DNA of 64,000 nucleotides from Homalodisca vitripennis (lineage: Eukaryota > Arthropoda > Insecta > Hemiptera > Cicadellidae). Both the position numbers and the translations under genes were made by a program. Shown one piece after another: positions 33,301-44,559 of this stretch. The number at the start of each line of letters is the position of its first letter. Within the stretch, counting starts at the first letter, position 1. The DNA is taken from contig NC_060211.1 of the NCBI RefSeq assembly GCF_021130785.1, forward strand, positions 123,949,001 through 124,013,000, given 5' to 3'. The notes below the pieces were generated by a model. The model saw nothing but the letters and a program-made list of their open reading frames with translations. It was not told the origin of the DNA and searched no databases.

Positions 33301-33490
33301 GGACCCAAACAATATAAGTTAGTTTTGTCAATAATTGTTATATTAATTGGGATCTTTTCAAGAAAACATGAACACAATTAATTGGCTTGTTTTAAACTAT
33401 GACAAATTTAAATTTCTCATTCTTGTACCATGATATTTTATTATCAAATACTTATTATGTTCTGATTATTAAATTTAAATTATGTTTCAG

Positions 33491-33532
33491 GCTACAATAC
33501 TACTCATCCTAAACATGGGAAGAACCAGTACC
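33491..33532 (+). CDS. Candidate micro-exon beta, unit C
   Basis: Exactly 42 nt with acceptor tatgtttcag and perfect donor gtaagt. Phase-1 reading is YNTTHPKHGKNQY, with Arg formed at the junction with gamma. The sequence has diverged at about a third of its bases from A and B, yet length, borders and frame are unchanged and the cysteines are lost. Confidence 0.45.
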
Positions 33533-33696
33533 GTAAGTATTTGGGACATAACAAGTGTTTAATGCCATTCTGAAACTGCTGTTTTAGTCAAACTTTCTAG
33601 GTTTTAGAATATTCCCTTTAAAAGTATTAGTAAATAAACAGCCAAAGGATTTGTTTCATATTTGTGATTCGAGAGTTTTGTTCTGATTATTTTCAG

Positions 33697-33791
33697 GTGG
33701 CCTCGGTCCTACGTTGATCCGACGTCCTCTCTGTGACACTTCTCATCATATAACACTTCTTCACGTGTGTTGCAAAACACGCAAAGTATGA
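33697..33791 (+). CDS. Candidate exon gamma, unit C
   Basis: After acceptor tgattattttcag the beta-set frame reads GLGPTLIRRPLCDT and continues about 30 codons through LLHVCCKTRKV to TGA at 33789-33791. The gtaaca donor of A and B is ataaca here, which favours gamma being a terminal exon, at least in this unit. CACGTG lies at 33762-33767. Confidence 0.35.
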
Positions 33792-34056
33792 AAGTCGGTT
33801 GAATGGAAAAAAGTGTGAAAGTGTGCGTGCGTGTAGAACTAAATTTAACTACAACAATAATTCTCCACTACACAACATATTAAGGTAACTAAATTTATCT
33901 GCTTATATTAAACTTAAGTTTAAATATTTGTCCTATGAATATACTTAAAATTAATAATATTTATTTATTTAAGGTATATTACTATAATTATATGTATTTT
34001 TCGAACCTTTTTGGTTTAAAATACATTATTATATGCTGTTTTACTGATTGTTACAG

Positions 34057-34123
34057 GGTGATGTCGTCAATGCGGCAGGAGGCCGCCCCACTCACACTAA
34101 TACACACACGACACATACACTAG
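34057..34123 (+). CDS. Candidate micro-exon delta, unit C
   Basis: 67 nt, acceptor gattgttacag, donor gtaatg. Frame one reads GDVVNAAGGRPTHTNTHT; the other frame (VMSSMRQEAAPLTLIHT) also ends with TAG as the last exon bases. Six base changes relative to unit A, none causing a frame break. Confidence 0.4.
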
Positions 34124-34714
34124 GTAATGTATTGTTCTACTTAAAAATTGTATTATAAGTTTGGCTACAATAGTTATTTCAGAATGGCACAATAATGTTG
34201 ATTGGCTGATTATATGTTTGTAGAAAATATATTTAATTTTAATATAATTATAATTACTAATGGAAATTGTTATAATTACTTATGGCAATTGTTAATTAAG
34301 GAGTTAAATTAGTTTATCCTGTTATCTTAATAGTGATTTTGATGGACCTTTAATTTAATATTGCAGTTCTTGAAAAAGAAGCAGGAGGCTTTGCCTCGAG
34401 TGGAATATGACTATGTTGACACGTAAAGTTGTAATTAAAATGTCATTGTTCCCAGTGGCAATGAAATGTTATGCTGTAAATGTAATAAGTGTGTTTGTTA
34501 TCGGCTCGTTTATAATTTGTTATGAAGGTCAGTAATGTTTACGGAGATCTCTACTAAAGGTCTTACCATAAGTTTAGTTACAAATACTAACTATACGGAT
34601 GTATCTACTGATGCTCTGACCAAAATAAATTGATTAGATGAAATTCAAAAATCACTCAGCGTGAATAAGGTGACCGTTATAGTAACGTTATATGTTGGTC
34701 TAAAGTGAATATTT
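34124..34714. other. Spacer after delta, unit C
   Basis: Resembles 43190-43330 and 12870-12980 (pagaatggca-type start followed by aattataattactaatgg). No gene recognised. Confidence 0.5.
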
Positions 34715-35075
34715 TTAATAAAATAACAAGATGGTCGAGCAAGCATGTTGCTAGGATAAACGATGATTTGGTATGTTATACTGTGTCTGGAACATACTAT
34801 TTTACTACATACAAATTATTATATAGAAATTAGAGTCAAAGGATGGATTTTGTAAGAAATACCAACTTTGACAGTCTGGAGTGTCGCTTAGCTTGGCCAC
34901 TACCATTTTGGCAATAACTATTTCCCGCGTTGGATCCAATTCTACTTCTTCTGAAAATAGAACAAACAGGTTCTCATTAATAAAATTATTTATGTTATGA
35001 AATTCCGATAGATTACTGGCAATGCATTATCTATTTTTAAATAGAACTTTCTCTAATGGACTTATATTCTAATTC

Positions 35076-35149
<74 letters not shown>

Positions 35150-35155
35150 TTACTT
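34715..35155 (+). repeat. Duplicated block shared with 3340-3815, with (AT)n
   Basis: Collinear with 3340-3815, including gcttggccactaccatttt and the terminal (AT)n tract at about 35081-35150. Confidence 0.8.
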
Positions 35156-35651
35156 ACTTACTGCCGTGGCTCCTGGTACCCAAGGTGGTACTTTGCCTCG
35201 CCAACACACTGCCTCCAGATCTCTCTATCCATTGCCTCTTCCTCCCTTCTTCCCAGTTTTCTTACGTCTCTTCTGATCTGGTCTCGCCATCTCAACTTGG
35301 GCCTTCCTGGTGGTCTTCTGCCCTCCAGATTGTTTACCAGGACGTTCTTGACTAAGGAGTTGTCCTCCTTCCTTAGTAAATGGCCAGCCCATCTCATTCT
35401 CCTACTTCTCACCTCGGCCACTATGTCTGGGTCCATATATAGTTGCCTCAACTCCACATTATGCTTTATCCTCCACTCTCCATCTTCAAGGGTTGGCCCA
35501 TAGATTTTTCTCAATAATTTGTTCTCAAATACTATCAAACGTTTTTCTGTTTTTTTACTTAACACCCAGTTTTCTGAGCCATATAACAGAACTGGTCTTA
35601 TAATGGTTTTATATATACGGAGTTTGGTCTTGTGTGATAGTAGTCGAGAGC

Positions 35652-35655
<4 letters not shown>
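35156..35655 (-). mobile_element. LINE C-terminal fragment between two (AT)n tracts
   Basis: The minus frame is open from about 35655 to 35158. IIRPVLLYGSENWVLSKKTE is followed by RLIVFENKLLRKIYGPTLED, then RSRRMRWAGHLLRKED and EGRRPPGRPKLRWRDQIRRD. These are hallmark C-terminal motifs of a common arthropod LINE protein (endonuclease-reverse transcriptase type). It ends with a short (AAGT)n tail running directly into (TA)n. The 5' side is truncated at the second (AT)n tract. The protein frame is undamaged over about 165 codons. Confidence 0.88.

Positions 35656-35711
<56 letters not shown>
35656..35711. repeat. (AT)n microsatellite
   Basis: Second AT tract, at the 5' end of the LINE fragment. 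With the tract at 35081-35150 it brackets the insertion. Confidence 0.95.
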
Positions 35712-35714
<3 letters not shown>

Positions 35715-35889
35715 GCGTAACTATATCTCTTTTCCGCCAATGTGGCTGAGTGGAGTGCCATTAAGAATCATTCACTAGGTTTCACAAGGTTTATGATGTG
35801 CAGTATTTTACTGTAACTTTAGCTAATTTTTGTTAATTGAAACCCTTTTTCCATTTGCATACACATATTACAAATTTGTATCATTACAA

Positions 35890-36010
35890 TGTGTCACTAG
35901 CACCCGATAGGGCCTTACAGAAATCGTGTTGCAATCCTTCTGTCTGTGGAACCCTCGATAAAAAGGTGTAGAGATTTAGACTTCTTACATAAGGTCCTCT
36001 TGTTTCTGGA
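35890..36010 (+). pseudogene. LINE C-terminal remnant
   Basis: One plus frame reads PYRNRVAILLSVEPSIKRCR followed by DLDFLHKVLLFLE and a stop. The pattern S-[IL]-x-x-R-x-x-x-D-L-x-F-L-[YH]-K is typical of the C-terminal helices of LINE proteins. It is short and degraded. Confidence 0.45.
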
Positions 36011-36019
36011 ATGATCAGG

Positions 36020-36854
36020 ATGGAGTCAAAGGTCAAAAGAAAAACAGTCTGCGAAAACTCTAGAAAGAAATGGCTTTATGTACATGCAACCCAGACTTTG
36101 TGGTAGGTATGTAATTTCTAGTTATAATAATCATATTGATAAATAAATAAATTAGAGTAATTCATTCTGTTGTATTCTATTATTGTTTTGCTCAAATATT
36201 ACAACCTGAACATGTGGTTGGTTGTCAAACATATTGTAGAGAGATCCGCAAGTCTTACAAAATCTTTTTACATAATTCTTTGATTAGTTTGGCTGGACTT
36301 AATAATGTAACTTAGTAGACTTAGTAATTATTTAATAATTAATGAATTGTATTCGTTATGATAGATAGACAGGAGATTACTTTCTATAATAAGTTAAAAA
36401 ACTGTGTATTAATTATTAACAGTTCATTAATTTGGACTTAAAGTAACAATCCTTTTACTTGTCAGATATATAAATTTAATTTCCAAAAGCTTTTGTTACA
36501 AGATTAAATTAAAAAATTTAAATCATAATTTTTCTTCAGGTTAGATTAAACCATATTTGTATTTTTTTACCCTATTCAAAATTTTTTAAATAACTGTGAA
36601 AAGCATGTTTAAGTTCGTCTTTACGTTGTAACGGTTTTAATTCGATGTACTTTATTTTCTAACCAATTTATGCAATATGATTAAACAGTCCAAAAATCAT
36701 ATACTCAGAATTTTTTAAAATTCAAACCTGTGCGAAAAGTTTCCAAAACATAGACAGGTTTTTATTGTATTTTCCGTAATTGATGTTTTTATATTTACAC
36801 TCCATAGAATTAGTAAAATAGTATTGAACATTTATTATTATATTATAACCCTTT
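36020..36854. other. AT-rich spacer, shares stretches with 4780-4930 and 6060-6310
   Basis: Around 36155-36245 it matches 4840-4920, and around 36540-36720 it matches 6060-6290. No gene recognised. Confidence 0.5.
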
Positions 36855-37650
36855 GGTAAAATTAATATGGAATATGGTAAGATATTTTTATATACGGATG
36901 AGACAGCTCTTTGCTTCGAGGGGTTCAACTGGCAAGAGGTGTATGGGACGGCTGAGCGTGGTCTGAAGAATTGTAAGCCTTGCTTTGACCAAAATGGACT
37001 CACCATCAACGTTAAAAAGACAAAGTGCATGGCAGTGGTGCTTTGGACGGGTCGTGATCCGGACAATTTAACACTCGGCTTCACACTCGTGGTGGAGTGG
37101 CTGGCTGTAGGTATGTAGTGTGAATTGTAGAGGTTTATCTGAATACAAGTATTTAGTTTTAGTTTATGATAATCGGTTAAAATGGAGAGCTCCTATTCAG
37201 TATATAACTAGTAAGATAAGGAAAACAATTTTTATTTTGTTAAACTTTGTAATATGTTAACATTTGATCTATTATAACTGGTTTTTTACGCATTCGTACA
37301 ATATATTCTGAAATACAGAATTATTACTTGGGGTAGGACATTTAAGAGCTCGCTTTTACCATAATAAATCGTCCAAAAATAAATTATTAAAGCTGTCTTG
37401 AAAAAACCGTTTTGTTCTTCTGAATTGTCATTTGTTCAATTTAAGGATTTTAACGTTAGGCATTTATATGTTCGAAACATTATAATGCATATGTTAAAAC
37501 CCCACAGTTATATTTTCAACCAAGTAAGTCATAGTTACTCGACCAGATTGGCAGTGTTCTCTGGGATTATTGCCCCAAAATTGGAGAAATATCAATTGCA
37601 CAAATTCACAATACACTGTAAATATATTTTTCCCTTAATTCCCAGATTGC
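36855..37650 (+). pseudogene. LINE reverse transcriptase fragment, frameshifted
   Basis: The first frame (36867-37118) reads LYTDETALCFEGFNWQEVYG, where YTDE stands at the catalytic YADD site, then QNGLTINVKKTKCMAVVL. After about 37118 other frames continue with EYKYLVLVYDNRLKWRAPIQ, then SKIRKTIFILLN, and finally (37398-37655) PFCSSELSFVQFKDFNVRHL and VSHSYSTRLAVFSGIIAP. The order matches the RT palm-to-C-terminus of a LINE. The altered YADD and several frameshifts show a dead copy. It belongs to a different family from the CR1/Jockey-group copies here. Confidence 0.85.
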
Positions 37651-37930
37651 TTTAAGCTACCAAGTGTTTACAAACCCGACACTTCTAACAATAGAGTAAC
37701 CTTGTGGCTACTAAACATAGATACGGCTGCATTAGAATATGTTATAACTTCTTTGTATATACATTAGCTTTATTGTTGATCGCATGTTCATCAGGAGTAT
37801 TTACAGTGGGTTAGCGTATGATAGTGTCATCATGTTGTAACTTTGTAGGATTGTGTGCTGAGAGAGATTGTCTTTTGATGGTGGTAAATTTAGGGACATG
37901 AAGAGGGGACGAGAGGGGGGAGATAGAGCG

Positions 37931-38000
<70 letters not shown>

Positions 38001-38075
38001 TTAGTTACGTGTGACGTGAGTGTATAAGTGTGTGAGAGGTTCCAACCCTCCTAGTAAACTGATATCGATATAATC
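37643..38075 (+). repeat. Conserved block S1, copy D, with (GA)n
   Basis: Same landmarks as 15085-15540, with the (GA)n tract at about 37929-37998. It abuts the LINE fragment at its left. Confidence 0.8.
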
Positions 38076-38509
38076 TTTTTCTTTTGGATAAATTTAATTA
38101 TAATTGTTATTCTTTATTAATCATTCATGATTATATTATCATTTTGACGTTGTTAACTGGTAGTCATATTATTAACACTTGCTTTGTTGTAGCTATGATG
38201 TATTTGTTTTTTCTTTTTTAGTATATTACGTTGCATTAATACATATTTATATTGTAAATTTCATGTTTTCAATATGTTATTGTTTCCATACGAGAATTTT
38301 ACAGTACTTATTCTTTAAATGATATGTATTCATGCTGCTGATCACAACTCGATCTCCACACACATGCTTCGCGCATGTGGAGATCATTTCCTTTTTTTGT
38401 ATATATGAGATGTTTATTTCTATGAGGAAATAAATATGCATCTATTAATAATTGTCCTTGTGTAATTAGTTCTCTCGTCTTAAAAGAATGTATATGACTA
38501 AGTTGAGCT

Positions 38510-39150
38510 TTAGGATTGTTTTATTTCTTTACAAACAATAATTATTCCTCGTTACCATGAAAACACAGTTTTAAAACATAATACCTTTGAAAAATGTTTT
38601 AGGACAGTGGCATCGTAAGTAATTTGGCTTCAAGTTGATACGGAAAATTTACCTGAGTTAACATCAGTCTTCTTCCGACTAATGACCAGAACACCACGGC
38701 TGAACCTCTGTCATTTTGGCTGGGATAGTCTTCAAATGGATAAGTCAAAACATCAGAGTTTTCATTGAATACGAATCACGTAGATGATGCCTTGTATGTA
38801 TGGCTGTATATGTTGTCTGAATTTTTGTGTTAAACAAATACGCCTTGAGTTTAGATTGTCGGAACTCATGGCTTTGACTTATTTACCTGTAGAACAGCAA
38901 AAGTACTATAATCTTTTTAATTAACTGTATAATTACTGTATAGACACCAGCAACTACGTCACATATATGTCCATTATTATCACTACCGCTCAGGCAGTAC
39001 ATTTGATTAAATATTTGCATAAATTAAAATACCAACTTATCACTCTACAACGAAGTTATACACGAGATTTTTTTGCACTGTTCAAAATCAGCATTTAAGT
39101 GTATGTTCTCTCAGACGTACTTAATTTTGGCTTTTTAGACTGAACGACAG
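38510..39150 (+). repeat. Conserved block S2, copy D
   Basis: Landmarks gttaccatgaaaacacag, ttgatacggaaaattta, cttcttccgactaatgacc, aacaccacggctgaacctc and gataagtcaaaacatcag in order. Confidence 0.75.
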
Positions 39151-40060
39151 TTAGTTTGTTAGACACAAACAAAGAAAAAGAAAGACGTTGCGAGATTACA
39201 AGTGTAATAATAAACGTATTTAACTGTTGGCAACACCATTGCTTGTTTCAGAACCTGTTCTAATATTTCTCCCTTATGACATTTACTTTGAAAAGAATAT
39301 TTTCACTTGTTTATTGTTTTAAGTTGTGTACGTTGTATTCCCAATTGTTATAGTTTAAGTTCTCAACCTGGATCTTGAAATTTGTTGGAAGGTTCATCCA
39401 AGAAAAAAGTAATACGTCTTTGTGGTGGTCGACATTGAACAGTATCAATAGGGTTAAAAATATGTAATTATTTATTTACTTTTAAAATTATATTTCTTAC
39501 GCTTTAGACACTGAAGATGACCCCCAGACAAGTAAATATATATTTAATTATATGTAGACATTTTAACCAACGATTGTATCTCCCTTGTAATTGCCTAACA
39601 TTGATTAAAATATTACCTTAATGTCAGTATTAATTATAAGGAGCCCGGAAAGTTTTTAAGAAAAGATTCCAATGTTATATTATGTATCCCTATCGATGGA
39701 GTGTCGTTTTGATTCATGTGTTTCTCCATAAAGACCTCCAGGGTGTTGGTAACGGTAGTCCTCGGTACCTGTGGTCGTGGGCTAACATCCAACACAATAT
39801 CAGTGAGAACAGGACGGAAATTATTTACAGAGGATATTATTTAATAAAATGAAATATCCTAGGAGGTTAATAAATTCATGAATTTCATTGTTATAAAGTT
39901 CATACAGAAACTAAATACATAATAGTTCTAATAATTAGTCGTTTTTAACTGCTGTGAATTTAATCTTTATGAAAAGGTTACTCCTTTACTTAGCACTTGA
40001 CTTATCGTTTTATATTAAATTTGGAAAAGTGGATTTATTATTATATTAGATACTAGTAAT
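39151..40060 (+). repeat. Post-S2 block and linker, copy D
   Basis: 39230-39600 pairs with 7190-7620. 39715-39880 pairs with 8330-8480 and with inverted 55900-56040, including gtggtcgtgggctaacat and tcagtgagaacaggacgga. No gene recognised. Confidence 0.65.
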
Positions 40061-40591
40061 ATTTCAAACGTATCTTTAATAATGTTGATACATCTCTCAA
40101 GTAAGCACATTGTGCACTTGAAAGATTGGGTGGAATTTTAGATGGTATAATAATAAAAATTTGACAATATATGGAGTAAGCTCTATATTTATATAACTTA
40201 AATTGCAACCGAGAATTGAATAAATTGCCTTTTAATATCAACCGGTTTTTCATATCAAATACTATTTCCTGTCTACATCTACTGAGACTTCAATAATAAT
40301 TAAAAAATAATATAACCTGACAACATTACACGCTGTTATCAAGTATTTACACTATAAAATTCAATACGTCTTAATTAATGAGAATTTAGGGATCTATATT
40401 CTTCTCGTGTTGAGGAGGTGCATATATTGTGCAGTAGATTGCAGCACACGTAACATATCCTAAATATCTTAAATTACCAATCTAATAAGGGAGGGAAGTA
40501 TTACATGTTAGAAGGGCGACTACCTGCTCAAGGACTGGTCCTAGTACCATGTATTGCTCTAACCTGGGTGCGTATAACAGTGTCACTGCAG
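40061..40591 (+). repeat. Alpha-island upstream block, copy D
   Basis: Hairpin at about 40098-40122 and taataagggagggaagtatt before alpha. The CACGTG element is CACGTAAC here. Confidence 0.75.
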
Positions 40592-40668
40592 CCATTGCTG
40601 TTGGTTCCAGTAACAGTGATGAATGCACGGCTACTGTTTAAGCACAGGCAGTCCCAATCCCTGCCAAG
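40592..40668 (+). pseudogene. Alpha island D, frameshifted
   Basis: 77 nt instead of 78: one T of the tttt run is lost, so the phase-1 frame (AIAVGSSNSDECTATV) meets TAA. Acceptor and donor are intact. A different frame gives a 61-residue peptide starting at an ATG at 40505, but that frame is not preserved among copies. Confidence 0.5.
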
Positions 40669-40689
40669 GTTGGTCGTTTTTAATTATTA

Positions 40690-41430
40690 AATTAAAGTTT
40701 TAATAGATTTATTTGACATTTTCTTTTCTATATAGATCTGGAAGTTTTATCTCATGCACATAGAAACTAAATTCATAACTATTTTAATATGTATTCGTGT
40801 TTAACCTTTTCTAACATAATCTTAATTAAAAGGTTAGTCCAATGTTTAGCATTCGTCTTAACCTATTATACCTAGGGAACATGAAATTCTTATCATATCA
40901 AATCCTAATATTATATCAAACTTATTTATAATAATATTTATACATCTCTCAAGTCAGCACATTGTGCACTTAAGTGATTTCGTATACAAGCGTTGCATAA
41001 ATTTGTGCTAATCGACGAACATATGGAGTATCCTTTACTTTAATCAAAACCGAGAACAGAATACATTTCCTTTTAATATCAAGCGGTCTGTCATAATTAA
41101 ATACTTTTTTTTATAAATGTACTCTGACTATAATAATAGTTTAAAAGTATATAGTATGAAACCCTTTACCGCTCTTATAAAGTATTTAAACTGTAAAGTT
41201 TAATACGTCTCAGTAAGCATATACGAATCTAAATTATTTTTTTGTCCAGAAAGTGCATATTGTCTGCAGTAGATTGCAGCACACGTGACGTAACCTAAAT
41301 ATCTCAACTAACCAACCTAATAAGGGAGCGGAGTATTACATGTTAGAAGGGCGATTACCTGCCACAGGTCTGGCCCTAGTACCATGGAATGTTCTAACCT
41401 GGGTGAGTATAAATAACAGTGTGACTGCAG
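40690..41430 (+). repeat. Alpha-island upstream block, copy E (tandem to D)
   Basis: A second copy of the flank follows D directly, with a period of 839 bp between alpha islands. It has the hairpin (diverged) near 40950, CACGTGACGT at 41282-41291 and taataagggagcggagtatt. Confidence 0.75.
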
Positions 41431-41508
41431 TCATTGCTGTTCCTTCTAGTAACAGTGGTGAATGCAAGGCACCTGTTTTAAGCACAGGCAGTCCCAATCC
41501 CTGCCAAG
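41431..41508 (+). CDS. Candidate micro-exon alpha, copy E
   Basis: 78 nt, acceptor gtgactgcag, donor gttggt. The phase-1 frame is open: VIAVPSSNSGECKAPVLSTG then SPNPCQ. A four-base insertion just upstream changes the upstream frame but not the exon, which again supports the acceptor at 41430. Confidence 0.4.
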
Positions 41509-41879
41509 GTTGGTCTCCTAAACATGTTAAATAATATTTTAATAGATCTCATATACATTTACTTCGTGATTTATTTTCCGTCTGTATATTATTATCTGAC
41601 GGTGATTTGATATTATTTCTGTGTCTGACTGTTAGCTGCCTTTAATATAACGAGTTTTATGATGATGTAGACTTTTCTCTGCGTATATTTTATGATTGGT
41701 CTATTGATTTTTACTTGTTATTTATTTTCACAGAACTTTGCTCTAAAAGTAATGCCCAAAAACCTTGTCAACTTACAAAAGATAAAGGATGCTACCGACC
41801 ATAGCAAAATCAAAACCAAACAACAGTTGTTACATAAAATGTTTTTCTAGCTACCAAAGTAACAAGTAAATGTTCTTGA
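41509..41879 (+). repeat. Post-alpha spacer, copy E
   Basis: Collinear with 9370-9720 and 18010-18330; no gene recognised. Confidence 0.6.
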
Positions 41880-43095
41880 ACGAAGACTGTCCACTAAGTA
41901 ACTGGATTTACGAACGAAACGTATTGTGGAATATATGTGTTTAAATATTTCTTTTAAATGTAACAGATGATAGCACAGTACTCAAGTTTTCCCAAATGAT
42001 TGTTTTATTGTGATTGGGTTAATGTTATTTGAGGTTATGAAATAGTTTTTACATTGATTATATGCCTTTTTATAAATATTTTAGTGACAAGATTCTATTG
42101 ATTCTACACACCTTTATGACTTATTATTCAGAGGCGATAATTCAAGACTGAGAGATGATTTGTAAGCTCCCTTCAGGTCCATTAGTTACACCACTGCACT
42201 TTATAGAGCCCAGAATTAGCTGCAAAACAGTTCATTAAAATTTTGTCCATTAAATATGTATAGATGGACAAGGCCTTTTTCAGTATTGTGTCACAAAGAG
42301 ACTTTTTAATACGGATAGGTATTAATTCATGAGTATTAATTACTAAGAAAATATTATAGAAATACATATGCTTCAATTATAATTACTTTTAACGTAAAGG
42401 CTTCTATAAGGATGGAATAAGGTATATCCACTCTAAGACACGCATTTCAACTCAGTAGGTTAATTTGCTCTCTAATTATCTCCCTGATTGATAGGCAAAG
42501 ATATTGTTCAGTAAATTAAAATTCCCGTTCAATGTTTAATTCAGAGTTCATGTTCAAGTGTAGAAACCATTAGATACAACCAGTTAACTTAATTTACCGC
42601 AGATAAAGACAGACTCACCTTAGAATATATTCTTCTTTATGAATATACAAAACCGTTGTTTGATTTCTTCTCTTTTTAACTGAGTTAAACGCTTTATTAT
42701 CTAATGATTTAATGATAAGCGATATTAAGTTTTCATGAGTCCGTAAGTTTTTAATGCAATACATTCAGAATGTAAGAAAAGTTATAATTACCACTGATTT
42801 TTAATACAGCCTCACTTCAACTCCTCTAATCAGTAAACGTTACCATTTATAACGATATTCCGTTGCACATTTTAGTAGTTTTTTTATCGCCTTTGAATTA
42901 ATGAGTCCAATAACGTGTATAGAATCAACTGAATCTTGTCACTAAAATATTTATAAAAAAACAAAGCATATAATTTACGTGAAAACTATTTCATAACCCC
43001 AAAACGCATTAACTCAATCACTACGAAACAATCATTTGGGAAAACTTGAGAACAGTTTTATCATCTGCTACATTTAAAAGAAATATTCAAACAGA
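41880..43095. repeat. Large inverted repeat in the spacer
   Basis: The left arm 41930-42120 and the right arm 42890-43095 are reverse complements with moderate divergence, for example cacaagattctattgattct-like versus agaatcaactgaatcttgtc. Between them, 42400-42880 is the reverse complement of the unit A/B spacer around 10180-10420 and 18780-18960. This is an inverted duplication with a central loop rather than two tandem units. A 64-residue minus frame at 42182-42376 lies in the loop without recognised content. Confidence 0.75.
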
Positions 43096-44555
43096 TAGAA
43101 CTTTTTTGTCCAGTCCTTAACATTCTTCTGGGCCTACTCCTTCCACCGGTAATCCAGTTACCCCAGAATTACTATTTAATACAATCGGTACACTTTCAGA
43201 ATGACACGCTAATATTATTTGGATGAGTATATGTTTATATGAGTATATTTTATAATCTTGATGTAATTATAATTACTCATGGCAATTATTAGTTCACGAG
43301 TTGTATTAATTGTATCTTTTCATCTTAATAGTTCATCGCCTTAGATAGATATGACGTATAGTATTGTACTTCTTTAAACAAATCTGGTGACTTTGCCACA
43401 ATATAATATGACGTCATGTAAAGTAATAGTAAAATTAAAGTGTTGCCAGTTGCAAAGAGATTTTATGAAATATACTAAGAAGTTTATATCTCTAAAACAA
43501 GCATATAATCCATGACCTTGTTTGGACCATCGTCACATCTAAGTATTATAAAGGGTCGATAAATTTCAAAACTGCGTGTAAAGAATATATCTTTTATAAT
43601 TATGATGCTTTCTTGTTGCTTTTGATCAGCACAGTCCAATATTCTATCAAGGTCATTATTATTTACGGTGATACCTACTAAAGGTCTGACAAAATATATG
43701 TTGTACCTAAAGATACTAATTATTCGGAGATGCTAACTTACTAAAGCTCTTATCAAATATTTCGTGTAAGTAAGTATATTGCTTCACAAATATTTCTTAA
43801 AATTGCATTGTTTTAAGCACTGTCCATGGTATTGAGGAGTCTTTCTCGTGATATTAGATCAAATAGATGCATTTCGAATTGAGGTGCATATCAACCAGTA
43901 GAATTTTGCTGAGCGATATCGAAACTTTAGTTAATCTTATGGGTAAATTAAAAGGTAACCTAATGGTAACGAGAAATATAAGAATAAATCATTCGTAAAT
44001 AAACATCCCTTAGTTTGGTCACCCAATTTAAATGGTTATAAACGCAGCGTTACGCCCACTTTCCTGAATCATAGCAACGGATAAATGTTCTAAAACGAAG
44101 CATGGGTTTTTATCGATGTTTGAAGATTCCTAAAAGAAATTGGAGAAATGATTAGAAAGAAATATTAACTATGTCATAATTTAATTGTTTATTATCACTA
44201 AATCATGAACTCATTAAATGAGGTTGAATCAGATAAGCTATTTTACCGCAAATGTAATATACATGTAATATATAAATCACTATCCCGGTTTTACTATTAG
44301 AAGAAACAAAAGTCAATGTGACTGTTTAGTAATAATTGTTGAACTGACAACATGATGAGCAGTTCAAATATGCTTTAACGGCAACCAATCCGAATGTAAA
44401 TAATTAAATCTACGTTTAAGTAGCGGCGTGACTTGGTCAGTATTTAACAGAACTACTTGCAAACTCATCTAAAAACTTCCAAAATAATAATTGTTTTGCC
44501 CAATTCTAACCTAAAACCTTGCAACGTCCTCTCCTAGGTAAATAAATATAAGTCT
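43096..44555. other. Spacer of shuffled unit sequence
   Basis: 43190-43330 resembles sequence after delta. 43470-43950 pairs with 29590-30330. 44060-44555 shows nothing recognisable. No delta exon was found in front of the post-delta stretch. Confidence 0.5.
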
Positions 44556-44559
44556 ACTA

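Noticed and set aside
40505..40690. Frame starting MLEGRLPAQGL across alpha D, with a relative at 41340-41534
   Set aside because: Open in some copies only, with shifted continuations; the phase-1 alpha frame bounded by AG/GT explains conservation better. Kept as an alternative in the alpha entries.
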